Positions 1 through 11,401 of a DNA stretch of 64,000 nt are shown one piece after another. The stretch comes from Simmondsia chinensis (taxonomy: Eukaryota > Streptophyta > Magnoliopsida > Caryophyllales > Simmondsiaceae), in assembly GCA_018398585.1 (NCBI GenBank), contig JAGTTD010000005.1, forward strand, positions 6,937,355 to 7,001,354. The letters run 5' to 3'. Within the stretch, counting starts at the first letter, position 1, and each line of letters begins with the position of its first letter. The position numbers were made by a program, and so were the translations under genes. The notes beneath the pieces are model-generated. The model worked only from the letters and a program-made list of their open reading frames with translations, was not told where the DNA came from and did not search any database.

Positions 1-79
1 TAGCATTTTCCAAGGAAAACCTTTTCCAAATGAAAATATTTTCCGTGGGAAAAGTATTTCCGTTGAAACAAACGGAGCC
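1..79. mobile_element. Right end of a PIF/Harbinger-type MITE
   Basis: The last bases read AAACAAACGGAGCC and are followed by TTA (80-82). The same terminus, with about 75% identity over 79 bases, closes the complete element at 9066-9802, which is flanked by TAA. A 3-bp TWA target site and a GGCTCCGTTTGTTT terminus fit the PIF/Harbinger (Tourist) type. The element continues left of the window. It interrupts the 5' LTR of element A, so it inserted after A did. The family is inferred from termini; no transposase is visible. Confidence 0.65.
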
Positions 80-82
80 TTA

Positions 83-214
83 ATCTCTCATCTTGCTCTA
101 ACTCTAATTCTTTTCTCATCTCAAACTCTCTTTCTTTCTACTCTCATCTAAACCTCCTTGTCACGTTGGGCCCAAGTTCAAGAGTTTGGCCATCACAACC
201 CTGAGGTTGTGACA
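83..214 (+). repeat. Element A 5' LTR, 3' remnant
   Basis: About 132 bases matching the end of the 3' LTR (5402-5534), including the terminal hairpin TCACAACC/GGTTGTGA and the final TGACA. Roughly the first 480 bases of the LTR are displaced to the left of the window by the MITE ending at 79. Confidence 0.88.
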
Positions 215-217
215 AAT

Positions 218-230
218 TGGTATCAGAGCA
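218..230 (+). promoter_or_regulatory. Primer-binding site of element A
   Basis: TGGTATCAGAGCA lies three bases after the LTR end. It is the standard plant initiator-Met tRNA complement used to prime reverse transcription. Element C has the identical site at 21196-21208. Confidence 0.9.
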
Positions 231-247
231 TTGTACGATCGAGAAAT

Positions 248-3200
248 CTGGCTATTACGAGAAACAACCGAACCGCTGTCAACATGTCTTCATCTGAGGA
301 GACTTCTGATTTGCAAGAGCGATTTTTGACCATAGAGAGACGATTGGATAGGCTTGACACATTGGTTTGAGACCAAAATGTGGTGGGCGAAGGATTGAAG
401 GTTTCGATAGACAGCTTGACTACTGAGCTTGCGGGGTTTGGACAAGGCCAACGTGGGTTACAAGCCATGATGGCAACATTGGCTAAGACGGTAAACCGTG
501 TACTAATGAATCAAGAAAAACTTCCCGAGATCATTCCTGAGGTGGTCCCAAAAGTTGCAATCCATGGAGATCATGGAGTATCGGGCAACTATGTGCACGT
601 AGGTGGCCATGGAATTTTACCACCACCACCATGCCATGTTCCTGAGCCAAGTAAGATCCGACACCAACCTCGTTCCGAGGATGGAGAGCATAGTAGAAAT
701 GACATTAGCACGCGTTCGTGGTCCGCTCACTACAACCCAAAGCTTGATCTTCTGAAGTTCGATGGTAAGAACCATCAGGTATGGATACGCAAATGCTTGA
801 AGTACTTTCGTTGGTACCAAGTACCATCAGACGAATGGGTGGGGTTGGCTTCTTCACACCTACATGACTACAGGAATATTTTGTTCCAAGCCTTGGAGCT
901 AAGGAATCCCATCCTCACGTGGAAATTCTTTATTGACGAACTATGTAAGAGGTTCAGGGACAAGTCCTTGCAAGATGTGGTGAAGCACTTCAACAAAACG
1001 ACTCAAACTAGGTCGGTTGAAGAGTATGAAATTCAATTTGAAGAGTTAAGAAGTTGGATGATGATCTATCATCCCACACTAAGTGAGTCCTACTTTGTTT
1101 CAAGCTTCATAGGAGGATTGAAGCCCGCAATACTTGCCGGCGTTAAAGCTAATCGCGCTACTGACATGAGCTACGCAATCGAACAAGCTAAGGTCCAAGA
1201 AATCACCATTGCTGAAACCAAGGGCGCCATTAAGAAACAAACCTATGGCGCTAAACCGGGGTCCTCATTTAGATCCGGTCCGTCCGTGTCCTTCCAAAGC
1301 GGTGCCCAGTCCCAAGCGTCCGTGACCCAAGGCGTTCCTAACGCCTCTACCGGATCCAAAGATTCTAGACGTGAACCCGGGCAATGCTACAAATGTCACA
1401 AGAGATATTTCCCGGGGCATGTGTGTACGAATAAACAACTTCAAAGTATGGAGGGACAAGAAGAAGTTGAAGATGACTTAGATGACATTGAGGAAGAGCT
1501 CCCTCAAGAGGAAGAAGGAGTTGGCATCATGGAGATCTCGCTAAATGCTTTTTCGAGGAGAATAACTCACAACACATTGAGGTTGAGAGGTTCGGTCAAG
1601 AAAAGGGCCATAACGATCCTAATTGATAGCGGAAGTATGAATAGTTTCTAGGACACGAGCGTGGTTCAAGAACTCAAGCTTGACACTGTTCCAACCGTGG
1701 TGATGACCGTGACCATTGCAAACAGCGAGAATTTGATAAGCTACCAAAAGTGCCCGAACTTGAAGTGGAAGGTGCAAGGCACCGTATTCTCGGATGATCT
1801 TAGGGTACTAGACTTGCGTGGGAGCAACATGGTTCCTGCGGTCGATTGGCTCCAACGATATGGGCCAGTGACCTTCGACTTTACGAACCTCAAGTTCTCA
1901 TGTTTCAAGGATGGCAAACCGGTGCATCTCCAAGGAACATCTAACCAAGCCACGCTACATGCTATGTCTGAGAAGGGCCTTGCTCAGCTCATCAAGAAAA
2001 AGGTAAATTGTGTCGTTGGGCACTTGTTTATGGCAACCGGTGTTGAAGAAAAAGAACCATACGTCCATCCGGACCTTACGGCCGTGCTAAGGCAGTATGC
2101 GGACGTTTTTGACATTCCCAAAACCTTACCTCCAATCCTTGCCCATGACCATAACATCCCTACCCAACCTGATGCTAAGCCCGTCCATATAAGACCCTAC
2201 CGTTATCCACATAGCCAAAAAAATGAAATAGAAAAACAAGTGGAGGATATGCTATCTTCCTCCATCATACAACCAAGCAGAAGCCCTTTTGCCTCACCCG
2301 TTTTATTGGTCCGCAAGAAAGATGGCACGTATCAATTTTGTGTCGATTATCACCAACTTAATAGTATAACCATCAAGGACAAATTCCCTATACCGGTCAT
2401 TGATGATCTCCTTAATGAGTTGCATGGAGCTTGTGTGTTCTCCAAGATAGATCTAAGGGCCGGCTATCATCAAATACGAGTCCGAGAAGAAGATAGGCAC
2501 AAAACCGCATTTCGAACTAACCAAGACCACTACGAGTTCAAAGTCATGCCGTTTGGACTCACAAACTCTTCGGCTACGTTTCAAGCTCTTATGAACGAGG
2601 TCTTCTCTAACTTTCTTCACAAATTTGTTTTGGTTTTCTTTGACAATATACTTGTATATAGCCCCAGTATGGGGGCACACATTGTGCATCTCAGTGAGGT
2701 CCTTGAGACCCTTCGTACCCATCAATTGTTTGCTAAGAAAAGTAAATGTGCCTTTGGGAAAGATCATGTGGAATACCTAGGACATGTTATTAGCATTGAT
2801 GGGGTAGCTATGGACCCAAGTAAGATAGAGGCCATGAAGGCTTGGCCAACACCTAAAAGTGTCAAAAGTCTTAGGGCCTCCTTGGGCTTACGGGTTACTA
2901 CCGTAAGTTTATAAAGGGCTATGGAACCATTAGTAAGCCCTTGACTTGCCTTCTCTCAAAGGGTGAGTTCCATTGGAATGATAGTGCCCAACTCGCGTTT
3001 GACACCCTCAAGCAAGCTATGGTGTCCGCACCGGTTTTGGCACTTTCGGACTTTAGTAAGCCTTTTGTGCTTGAGACCGATACGTGTGGTATAGGCATTG
3101 GGGTCGTATTAAGTCAAGAAGGTAGGCCCCTAGCTTACCTTAGCAAGGCCTTAGGTCCTCGTCATTTGGGTTTGCCCGTATATGAAAAAGAGTTAATGGC

Positions 3201-4890
3201 AGTCCTAATGGCTGTAGAAAAATGGCGTCACTACTTGCTAGGCAATCACTTTATTATCAAAACCGATCATGCTAGCCCCCGTTTTCTTCTAGACCAACGT
3301 ATCACTACCCAATTACAACAAAAGGGTATGTCTAAGCTTATGGGCCTTAGTTATGGAATCATGTACCGTAAAGGAGTAGAAAATAAGGCCGCGGATGCAT
3401 TGTCTAGACGTAATGAAGAGGTTGAGCTTGGGTCATGTTCCATGTTGACAACCGTAGTACCACAATGGGTACATGAGATAGATGCTAGCTATGACAATGA
3501 CAAAAGAGTCCTAGATCTCATTGCCGAAGTCACCCTTGATCCTACGAGTCAAGGCCCCTTTTCTTACCATGGTGTTGTCCTACGTTACAAGGGCCGCCTC
3601 TATGTGGGCCAAAACACGGAGCTTCACCACAAGATCATGCATGCCTTGCATGACTCTTCGATTGGAGGGCACTCCGAGGTTCATGGTTCCTTGATAAGGG
3701 CCAAACGCTTGTTTTATTGGCCTAACATGAAGCAAAGTTTTAGTGATTGGATAGCTAGGTGTGATGTGTGCCAAAGCACGAAGAATGAGCATGTGGCATA
3801 CCCGAGCCTATTACAACCGTTGCCTATTCCAAGTCAAGCATGGAAGAGCATAAGTTTGGATTTCATTGAAGGGTTACCTAGATCAATGGGCAAGGACACG
3901 ATCCTAGTGGCGGTCAATCGCTTCACGAAATACGCACATTTCATGACGTTGACGCATCCGTTTACAGCCACCAAGGTAGCTCAAGTTTTTCTCGACAATA
4001 TTTATCGGTTGCATGGGTTACCAAGGAACTTGGTGTCAGATAGGGATGGTACGTTCCAAAGCCTCTTTTGGAAAGAGTTGTTTTGTTTGGCCGAGGTTGA
4101 GCTCAACATGAGTACTACATACCATCCGCAATCCGATGGTCAAACAGAACGTGTCAACCAATGCCTTGAAAACTACTTGAGGGCTATGGCGTTGAACAAG
4201 CCTAAGATGTGGGCACAATGGCTCGCACTTGCCGAATTCTGGTATAATACTAACTATCACTCTTCTCTTAAAACTACGCCTTTCTTTGCACTTTATGGTT
4301 ATGAACCTAGAGTTTGGGCCATAGACTATCCTTGTGTCTCTTCTTCACCCGGTGTAGAGGACTTAGTCAATGAAAGACCAAACATGGTTAACTTGCTATG
4401 GGAAAACCTAGTAGTGGCCCAGCACCGTTACAAACAACAAGCGGATTTGCAGATGTCCGAAAGACAATTTGAGGTAGGTGACTTGGTTTACCTTAAACTT
4501 CAACCATACTGTCAAACTTCTGTGGCCATGAGACGCAACCTTAAGTTGGCTGCTAGGTATTATGGGCCCTTTAAGGTGCTTGTTAGGGTGGGGAAGGTGG
4601 CTTATAAGTTAGAACTTCCCTAAGGTTCTAAAGTTCACCCAGTGTTTCACGTCTCCCGTCTTAAGAAATAGATTGGGGACAATATCGTGCCTAGTGTTGC
4701 TTCGCCAAGTTGTGATCAGGATGGGCATCCGGAGGTTCATCCTAAAGCCGTGCTCAAGCAACGGACTTTGTTGCGCAAAGGATAGAAGCTGACTCAAGTC
4801 CTTGTTCAATGGGAGAATTTACCAAGTGAAGCTACTACGTGGGAAGATTGGGCCTTTATCCAGGGTCAATTTCCAAATTTCAATCCTTGA
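248..4890 (+). pseudogene. Element A gag-pol polyprotein, broken
   Basis: Compared with element C, the gag start ATG has become CTG (248-250). A CGA codon is now TGA (368-370), a TAG follows the protease motif DSGSMNSF (1649-1651), one base is lost near 2890, and TAA (4621-4623) plus further stops break the chromodomain. Domains in order: gag with a CYKCH...GHVC zinc knuckle near 1387; protease near 1620; RT about 2200-2880; RNase H about 3060-3420; integrase HHCC and core about 3620-4330; integrase C-terminal domain with GDLVYLKLQPY near 4480; chromodomain (LVQWENLPSEATTWEDW) ending at the TGA 4888-4890. The RT catalytic motif reads FFDN rather than FFDD (AAT at 2645-2647). This copy cannot encode an active polyprotein. 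Confidence 0.93.
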
Positions 4891-4919
4891 GGACAAGGAT
4901 TTTCTTGAGGAGGGGGTAT

Positions 4920-5534
4920 TGTTATGGTCATGACTCTATCGGGTCCCTTAACAATGTCTCAGTACCGAGCGAGGGTGTCCTGAGGTCCGTACCTAGGTCC
5001 GAGCAATCGCATGTCAAGACAGTGTCATGACACTATCAAGGTCGCTACCTGGTCCGTGCCTCCGAGTGTCCAGTTCGCTGCCAGGACCGTGCCTCCGCTG
5101 GCAAGCTCGCATCCAAGTCCGTGTCAAGGTCTTGCCAGCTAGCATCCAGGGCCGTCCCAGCGCCGCGCCTCAGCAGATCCGCGCGCCTACTACCTATTGG
5201 GGTTTTGCTTGAACTTGCCGTTAGGATTGATTCTTTTAAGATTTTATTCTAGATTTAATTGATGTAATTGATATTTTCTAGATATTATTTGATATTTTTA
5301 AATATTTTGATGTATGGTCTATAAATAGTAAAAGTGTAATTCATTTTGGAATTATCAATGAAATTAATGAAATATTCTCTTTTTACTCATCTAATTCTCT
5401 CAATCTCTCATCGTGCTCTAACTCTAATTAGTTTCTCATCGCAAAATCTCTTTCTTTCTTCTCTCATCTAAACCTCCTTGTCACGTTGGGCCCAAGTTCA
5501 AGACTTTGGCCGTCACAACCCCGAGGTTGTGACA
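4920..5534 (+). repeat. Element A 3' LTR
   Basis: 615 bp, TGTTATGG...TGACA, preceded by a purine-rich tract near 4907-4916. It contains a GC-rich U3 of degenerate repeats on GTCCGTGCC-like words (about 4980-5180), a TATA-like CTATAAATAG near 5320 and a pyrimidine-rich U5. It is the boundary against element D. Confidence 0.88.
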
Positions 5535-8292
5535 AAACTTTGCCTTCGCGGCCGTTATTTGATCACCAAATTCCACTGAAGGAGGGCAGCAACCCCATCA
5601 ATATCAAGCCATACTGCTATCCGCTCTTCCAAAAGGATGTCATTAACTCTATGATCATAGAAATGCTACAGGCTTGCGTTATTCAAAACAGCACTTCACC
5701 ATTTGCTTCACCGACGGTCCTCGTTAAGAAGAAGGATGGAACTTGGCGCCTTTGCGTGGATTACAGAGCCCTTAACAAGATGACGGTTAAGGATAATTTC
5801 CCTATTCCGATTGTTGAAGAGCTACTTGATGAGTTGGGTGGGCCCTCCTACTTCTCGAAGCTAGACCTCAAATCCGATTTTCGGCAAATTCGAATGGCTA
5901 CCGAGGACATTCCCAAGACGGCATTCCGAGTGCACTCGGGGCATTATGAATTCACCGAGATGCCTTTTGGCTTGTCCAATGCTCCATTCACCTTTTAGAG
6001 TTTGATGAATGAGGTATTCCGACCGTATCTTTGGAAATTTGTTCTCGCTTTTTTATGACATCCTTGTATTTAGCAAAACCTGGCCAGATGATGCTTCTCA
6101 TTTGGAGATAGTCTTATAGGTTCTTCAAGCCAATCGCGCCAAGTGTACATTCGGCACACGTCACATATAATATCTGGGGCACTTCGTCTCAGGTGATGGC
6201 ATCTCCACTGACCCGAGAAAGCTTGAGGCTGTCGCTAATTGGCCACCCTCAAACCCTGAAACAACTTCGAGGGTTCTTAGGGCTATCCGGTTATTACTTT
6301 TGATTCATTGCCTACTATGGCGCCATAGCCAGGCCTTTGACAAACGTTCTTCGCAAGGATAACTTCTTTTGGACTTCGGAAGCCGAAGTCGCTTTCACTC
6401 GATTAAAGAACGCCTTGAATTCATCCCCCTTACTGGCTCTTGCTGACTTTATCAAACCCATCATCCTCGAGACTGATGCATCTGGAACAGGCATTGGCGT
6501 TGTCTTGATGCAAGAGGGTCGCCCCTTGTCGTATATCAGCCACACTCTAGCCCCCCGCCATCAGAGCATGTCTGTTTATGAAAAGGAGCTGCTTGCAGTA
6601 GTTTTTGCAGTGGAGAAGTGGGAACAATACGTCACGGGCCGCAATTTCACCATATGTATAGATCAGCAAAGTTTGAAATTTCTGCTTGAGCAATGATTGA
6701 CATCTTCTCTTCAACACTTGTGGCTTTCCTACCTGGATAGGCTTCAGTTATGACATCGTTTATAAGAAGCATTCTAAAAATCGAGCCGCCGATGCTCTCT
6801 CTGGCCTTTCAAGAGTGGTGGTTCTATGCATGGCATTATCATCCATTTCGTCAGATTTCATGACAAAGTTGATTGTTTTTGGTTAAAAGATACAACCCTC
6901 GCAAGCATTATGAATGACAAGGAAGTAGAACCTCTTTCTCCCCACGGTATCCTTGGTGCCAGGGACATCTGCTATACAATGACAAACTTGTTGTGGGCAA
7001 TGACTCCTCTCTTTGCCAAGACATTATTCTCTGGCTTCACGACTCCGCTCAAGGCGGGCATTCTGGAATTGATGCTACTTACTGCCGAGTAAGACCTTTA
7101 TTCTACTGGAAGGGTCTCTGCTAGGACATCACCAACTACATCTGTCAATGCACAATTTGCTAGAAAAACAAATATGAAACCGTGGCTCCAGCTAGACTCC
7201 TCCAGCCCATTCTCGTCCCCACTTTAATCTGGAATAGCATATCTCTGGACTCCGTCGAGGGACTATAGCCATCCGACGGTCACTCTGTTATTTTGGTGGT
7301 AATTGATCGTCTCACCAAGTATGCCCACTTTTTGTCTTTCGCCCATCCATACACTGCTATTACTATTGCTCATCTTTTCTTAGATCAGATCTACCGCCTT
7401 CACGGGTTACCAGAAATAATCATTAGTGATTGGGACTCAGTTTTTACCAGCATCTTTGGGGGCGAACTTTTTTCCCGCTTAGGAACACATCTCAACCTCT
7501 CCTCATCCTATCATCCGCAGTCTGATGGTCAGACAAAGGTTCTCAATCGCTTCTTAAAGACCTACTTACAATGCATGGTGAGTGAACAACCACGTCACTA
7601 GACCTATTGGCTTCCCTTGGTGGAATGGTGGTATAACACCACCTACCAATCTTCAGCTCCAGCTTCACCATTTTGAGCTGCTATAGAGTCAACCTCCTCC
7701 AATTCATTTTCCTTACTTATCAGGCAAGTCCGCAGTTGAGGCAGTTGATTGCAGTTTGACAGCTCGAGAAGAGATCATCAGCCTCCTTCGCCATCATCTT
7801 CTCTGAGCTTAGAACCGAATGAAACAGCTAGCGGATCGACAATGCACTGATAAAGAATTTCAGATAGACGACTATATGTGGCTAGAACTCCAACCCTATC
7901 GCCAGCAAAGTGTGGAGTCTAGGCGTTTCCACAAACTGGCACCCCGATACTTTGGCCCTTACCGCATCTTGGATAGAGTAGGCGCAATTGCTTACAAGCT
8001 TGATCTCCCTTCTCACTCCGCCGCACATCACACCGTTCACATGTCTTTGCTCAAACGCTGTTTCTCCATTCTCGCCACTTGAACTCCACTAGCAGACATT
8101 TGGACCCCTGTTGCACCCCTGCCTCAGTCCGCTGCCATTCTGGATCGTCGTATAATCGAGCGTCTCCGAAGTGTTGCCACCTAAGTTCTAGTCCAATGGG
8201 TTAGCCAGGGTGTTGATGATGCTACACGGGAATACTTACACGACTTCCAGCTCCGCTTCCCTACCTTTGATTCTCGAGGACGAGAATCCACT
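5535..8292 (+). pseudogene. Element D pol remnant
   Basis: Pieces in order: RT with VDYRALNKMTVKDNFPIP and KLDLKSDFRQIRM (about 5590-5995; canonical SGYHQI has become SDFRQI); a frame-broken RT end to about 6300; RNase H with LETDASGTGIGVVL (6337-6696, stop at the end); a damaged integrase zinc region (about 7080-7170); integrase core with VVIDRLTKYAHF and SSYHPQSDGQT (7293-7601); the region with LELQPYRQQSVE and KLAPRYFGPYRI (7819-8082); and a chromodomain tail (VLVQWVSQGVDDATREYL) near 8190-8290. Short open stretches in different frames show it is dead. Confidence 0.85.
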
Positions 8293-8305
8293 CAAGGGGT
8301 GGCAT

Positions 8306-8349
8306 TGGTACAAACACAAACAACCCCACCCACCCCCATCGGCCCCCAG

Positions 8350-8382
<33 letters not shown>

Positions 8383-8823
8383 CGCCCCCCCGCATTGGCG
8401 CCTATCTCATTCCCGCCAAAAGCCCATCTGCCAAGCTTCCCGCCAGGTCACTCCGTGTCTCTGCTTCAGCTCCTGGTGTCTTGCCCAAGAGCAGCAGCAA
8501 CGGCTCCTTGCCACATCAACAATAGAAATTTTGCCAGATATTTTTTAGATATTTTCTCTAGATATTTTGTCTATATATAGTTAAGGATTAGCTAGAATTA
8601 GGGTTTCTCTTATGTTGATCAAGTGTGCTTATCTTCTTTCTCTCCCCGAAACCCTAAATTCTATGTTTTCTCCCCTTTTTTAGCCCTTGTAATCCTCCAT
8701 TTTGGAGTTATTTTATCTTTGAATATATTCAAATACATATAATAGGACAGCCGTAACTACCCGTAGCCCTAAATTGCTTGAGTATCTATTGATTTGAGCT
8801 AGATTCTACTTAGTATCGTATCA
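8306..8823 (+). repeat. Probable 3' LTR of element D
   Basis: It begins TGGTAC after the purine-rich AAGGGGTGG and ends CGTATCA. It contains a run of 28 C residues (8356-8383) and a TATA-like TCTATATATAG near 8568. Ends are inferred from terminal inverted bases and position after the chromodomain; no second LTR is in the window to confirm them. Proline-rich ORFs here are products of the C run. Confidence 0.5.
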
Positions 8824-9065
8824 ATATACGTATGTTTATTCTTTCTTGTCGTCATATCAGTCAATATAATGTTTCTAAGTTTATTAATAAAATATTTTCA
8901 GAAAAGGGTTTACATACCGCAAGAATAATATTACACTAATCTTGATAATATACTCGCGACAGTCTCTTTTAAATTTTGGTTTTACTAATTAAATATTTCA
9001 AGTTATAAAATGACATGCTATAAAATTAAATCGAGTGTAGTTTTAAAAAATATATATATATTTAA

Positions 9066-9802
9066 GGCTCCTTTTGTTTAGGGAGAAAACCATTTTATGA
9101 AGTGGTTTTCTTATTTTTCGTTGTTTGAAGCAAGTTTTGTGTCAAATTGGGGAAAATAACTTTTCTTTTAAAAGAGGGGAAGTCATCATTTCCAATGATC
9201 CAAAAGTATGATTCCAAAAATATATAAGTATTCTCATAAGAATTTTTGCTAAAAAAATACTAATACGGCATATGATTTTGGCTATATTTAAGTAGTTTAT
9301 ACATCAATATATGATGCACTTTTCATAGTAATTTGCTAAAAACATTGACATGATTTGTAAATATTATTGTAATTATATATTATATTAGAATTTTTATATA
9401 TTTGGTCAGATTTTTACAAAATTCATCAAATTTTGATATATGGTACCTGAGTGATAAAATATTCAACTTCAAGATACGTCATCGTATATATTTAAATGTT
9501 AGGATTGGTAATAAATGCTCAAGCCTCAGGATATCTTAGTAATAATTTCACAACTACACAAAGTTTAGATAATTTTAAATATATTGTATTACTACTTATA
9601 TTGTCCTATAACTTTGGTATAAGCTGATTATTAGAAGATTATTCTTTTAAAACAAACAAGGAACATCAAAATGGGAACACATATTTTTCCGTTAAAACAA
9701 ACAACGGAAAACCACAATGAGAATATCATTTTCCATGGAAAATCCTTTCCAAAGGAAAACGTTTTCCAGGAGAAGCGTACTTCCCTTGAAACAAACGGAG
9801 CC
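9066..9802. mobile_element. PIF/Harbinger-type MITE, complete
   Basis: 737 bp bounded by GGCTCC(T/G)TTTGTTT in inverted orientation and flanked by TAA on both sides (9063-9065, 9803-9805). It is AT-rich and no transposase reading frame is visible. The interior contains a fragment of another dispersed repeat (about 9430-9545, the 'gtgataaaatattcaaacttcaggata' type also seen near 10000-10110 and 45340-45440). Confidence 0.72.
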
Positions 9803-9805
9803 TAA

Positions 9806-10447
9806 ATAAAATATTTTGAACATAATATGTACTCAAAAAGTCTTATCTTTTTCAAAACTTATACATATGCCCGTTGTGAATTTGCACTTGCACTTTTTTT
9901 CATGCAAATAGAAAAATCAAATATAAGATATTAAAATTTAAACAGTTACAAGTCCAATTTCAAAAGAACTGCAATTGATTGATAAAATTTTAAAATTTTT
10001 AAAAATTTAAGTGATAAAATCTTCAAACCACGATATATTCCATTGTATATATTGCAACGTGAGGTAACTAGGTAATAAACAATCAAACCTTAGGCACATA
10101 AGTGATAATTTCCTAAACAATATTTGATCAAAAAGATTTATACTAATAAATTAACATCAAATAATTAATTTAATTATTTTATATTATACTTTAAATAGGT
10201 ATTTAAAATTTGTGTACACATGATCAAACCATAATTATCGGAAAAAAAAAATTAAACGGAATATATTTGCCAATGAAAGTTATAAAATCTAGTTTTGGAG
10301 GGAATATAGAATCCTAAAACTTATGAAGCCCTAAATCTAATATAATTGTAGTTTGAGATAAATTCTAATTCCCTCCAAAAACCCTTTATATATGGCCTTT
10401 CACTTCACTTTCTAGTCAATACCCAACAATTTTCATAATCGGTAGTC
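9806..10447 (+). promoter_or_regulatory. Upstream region of B3 gene 1
   Basis: AT-rich, with a fragment of a dispersed repeat at about 10000-10110. A TATA-like TTTATATA at 10385-10392 lies about 55 bases before the ATG, and TTTCACTTCACTTTCTAGTC follows it. This is compatible with a core promoter and short leader. The TATA assignment is inference from position. Confidence 0.4.
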
Positions 10448-11401
10448 ATGGAAGATCACAAAGGAAAATGCATACTATTTGAAGTTGACATTGCAGCACA
10501 AACTCAAACACAAAACAAAACCCACGTTGTTTTTCAAGAACCCGAACTCCAGTCGAAAGTTCCTTTGATTGAACCCCAAAATGACGATGATGATGAAGAA
10601 AAACATGTGAAGAAGATAAAGAAGATGAAAAGGGCATTATCAACTTCAATGGAGGGGTGCTCTTCTGGCATGGGTTTCGAGATTCGACATCATTCCAAAA
10701 CAACCCACCAAGGGGATGCGGGTTTGCCAATGGTGCCGCCACTAAATGCAGTTTCTACCACCGTGGCCACTACTGTAGCTATGGAAAATGGTGAGAATGT
10801 GCTTCCTGATGAGTTTCATCAAGTTATACTCAATCAATTTAGGGGCACGGACTTGACTTTTATTATAGAAAAAAGTTTAAGTACTTCTGATTTGAAACAA
10901 AATTTAAGTAGATTGACGATTCCTCGGAGTAAAATAAAACAAGGGTTTTTGACCCAATGTGAGGAAGAGTTCTTAGCCAAAGAAGAGAGGCCAATGATGA
11001 AGAACAAGATCACGGCTATGGTGATCGCGCCTGATCTCAAGGTGCACGAAGTGAAGTTAACCAAATGGAGTTACCATAGTGGACCCAAGAAGAAAAAGAA
11101 ACCAGACAATGAGATTGGGTGGTCGTATGTGTTGCAATATGGGTGGAATGAGGTCAAGGATTCAAGCCATCTGGGTCTCGGTGATGTGATTCAGGTTTGG
11201 TCATTTCGGGTTTTGAACGAGCAACAACTAGGTCTCGCCATCGTCAAGGTTGGATCAAGCCCCGCTAGAACTATTGGATTAAGTTGTACAAGAGCTACTA
11301 GATCATGCTGCATTACTGTTGCCGGAAGTAGTTTGTGTAGGGTTAAAACTAAACCTAGGACTCCTAGAATTGTTGTTAGGATATTGGAGTTTAATGATTA
11401 A
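10448..11401 (+). CDS. B3 domain protein, DUF313/REM-like, copy 1
   Basis: Single-exon 317-aa protein. A conserved N-terminal motif (CILFEVDI, residues 8-15) is followed by an acidic then basic segment (NDDDDEE...KKIKKMKR, about 45-62) that could act in nuclear import. The C-terminal half (about 118-270) matches the plant DUF313 branch of the B3 superfamily: VLPDEF, RLTIPRSKIKQGFL, GWSYVLQYGWNEV and LGLGDVIQVWSFRV. B3 proteins are plant-specific DNA-binding proteins; members of this branch are mostly uncharacterised, so the target and role are unknown. The ATG at 10448 is supported by the TATA-like site and by alignment with copies 2 and 3. The C-terminal tail ends with a motif (RTPRIVVRILEF) shared by all three copies. 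Confidence 0.87.
   Translation: MEDHKGKCILFEVDIAAQTQTQNKTHVVFQEPELQSKVPLIEPQNDDDDEEKHVKKIKKMKRALSTSMEGCSSGMGFEIRHHSKTTHQGDAGLPMVPPLNAVSTTVATTVAMENGENVLPDEFHQVILNQFRGTDLTFIIEKSLSTSDLKQNLSRLTIPRSKIKQGFLTQCEEEFLAKEERPMMKNKITAMVIAPDLKVHEVKLTKWSYHSGPKKKKKPDNEIGWSYVLQYGWNEVKDSSHLGLGDVIQVWSFRVLNEQQLGLAIVKVGSSPARTIGLSCTRATRSCCITVAGSSLCRVKTKPRTPRIVVRILEFND

Larger units (their letters stand above)
83..5534 (+). mobile_element. Element A: decayed Ty3/gypsy chromovirus
   Basis: Order seen: partial 5' LTR (83-214), tRNA-iMet-type primer site (218-230), gag, protease, reverse transcriptase, RNase H, integrase, chromodomain, polypurine tract (about 4907-4916) and 3' LTR (4920-5534). Gene order and the C-terminal chromodomain place it in the Ty3/gypsy chromoviruses. 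It is the same family as element C. The 5' LTR is cut by a MITE at the window edge, and the base after the 3' LTR (5535) falls inside another element's pol. A therefore inserted into D, and the MITE later inserted into A. The 5' target-site duplication lies outside the window and could not be checked. Confidence 0.93.
5535..8823 (+). mobile_element. Element D: older chromovirus, 5' part displaced
   Basis: Coding similarity starts abruptly at the element A boundary, in the middle of pol just before RT, and runs to a chromodomain and a probable 3' LTR (8306-8823). The missing gag and protease should lie left of the window, beyond A. Many stops and frameshifts make this the oldest-looking LTR element here. 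It is a different chromovirus family from A and C: its protein motifs and its LTR (TGGTAC...GTATCA) differ. Confidence 0.8.

Noticed and set aside
8210..8580. Proline-rich ORFs over the C run
   Set aside because: They are translations of a poly-C tract inside the probable LTR of element D and have no start context or homology.
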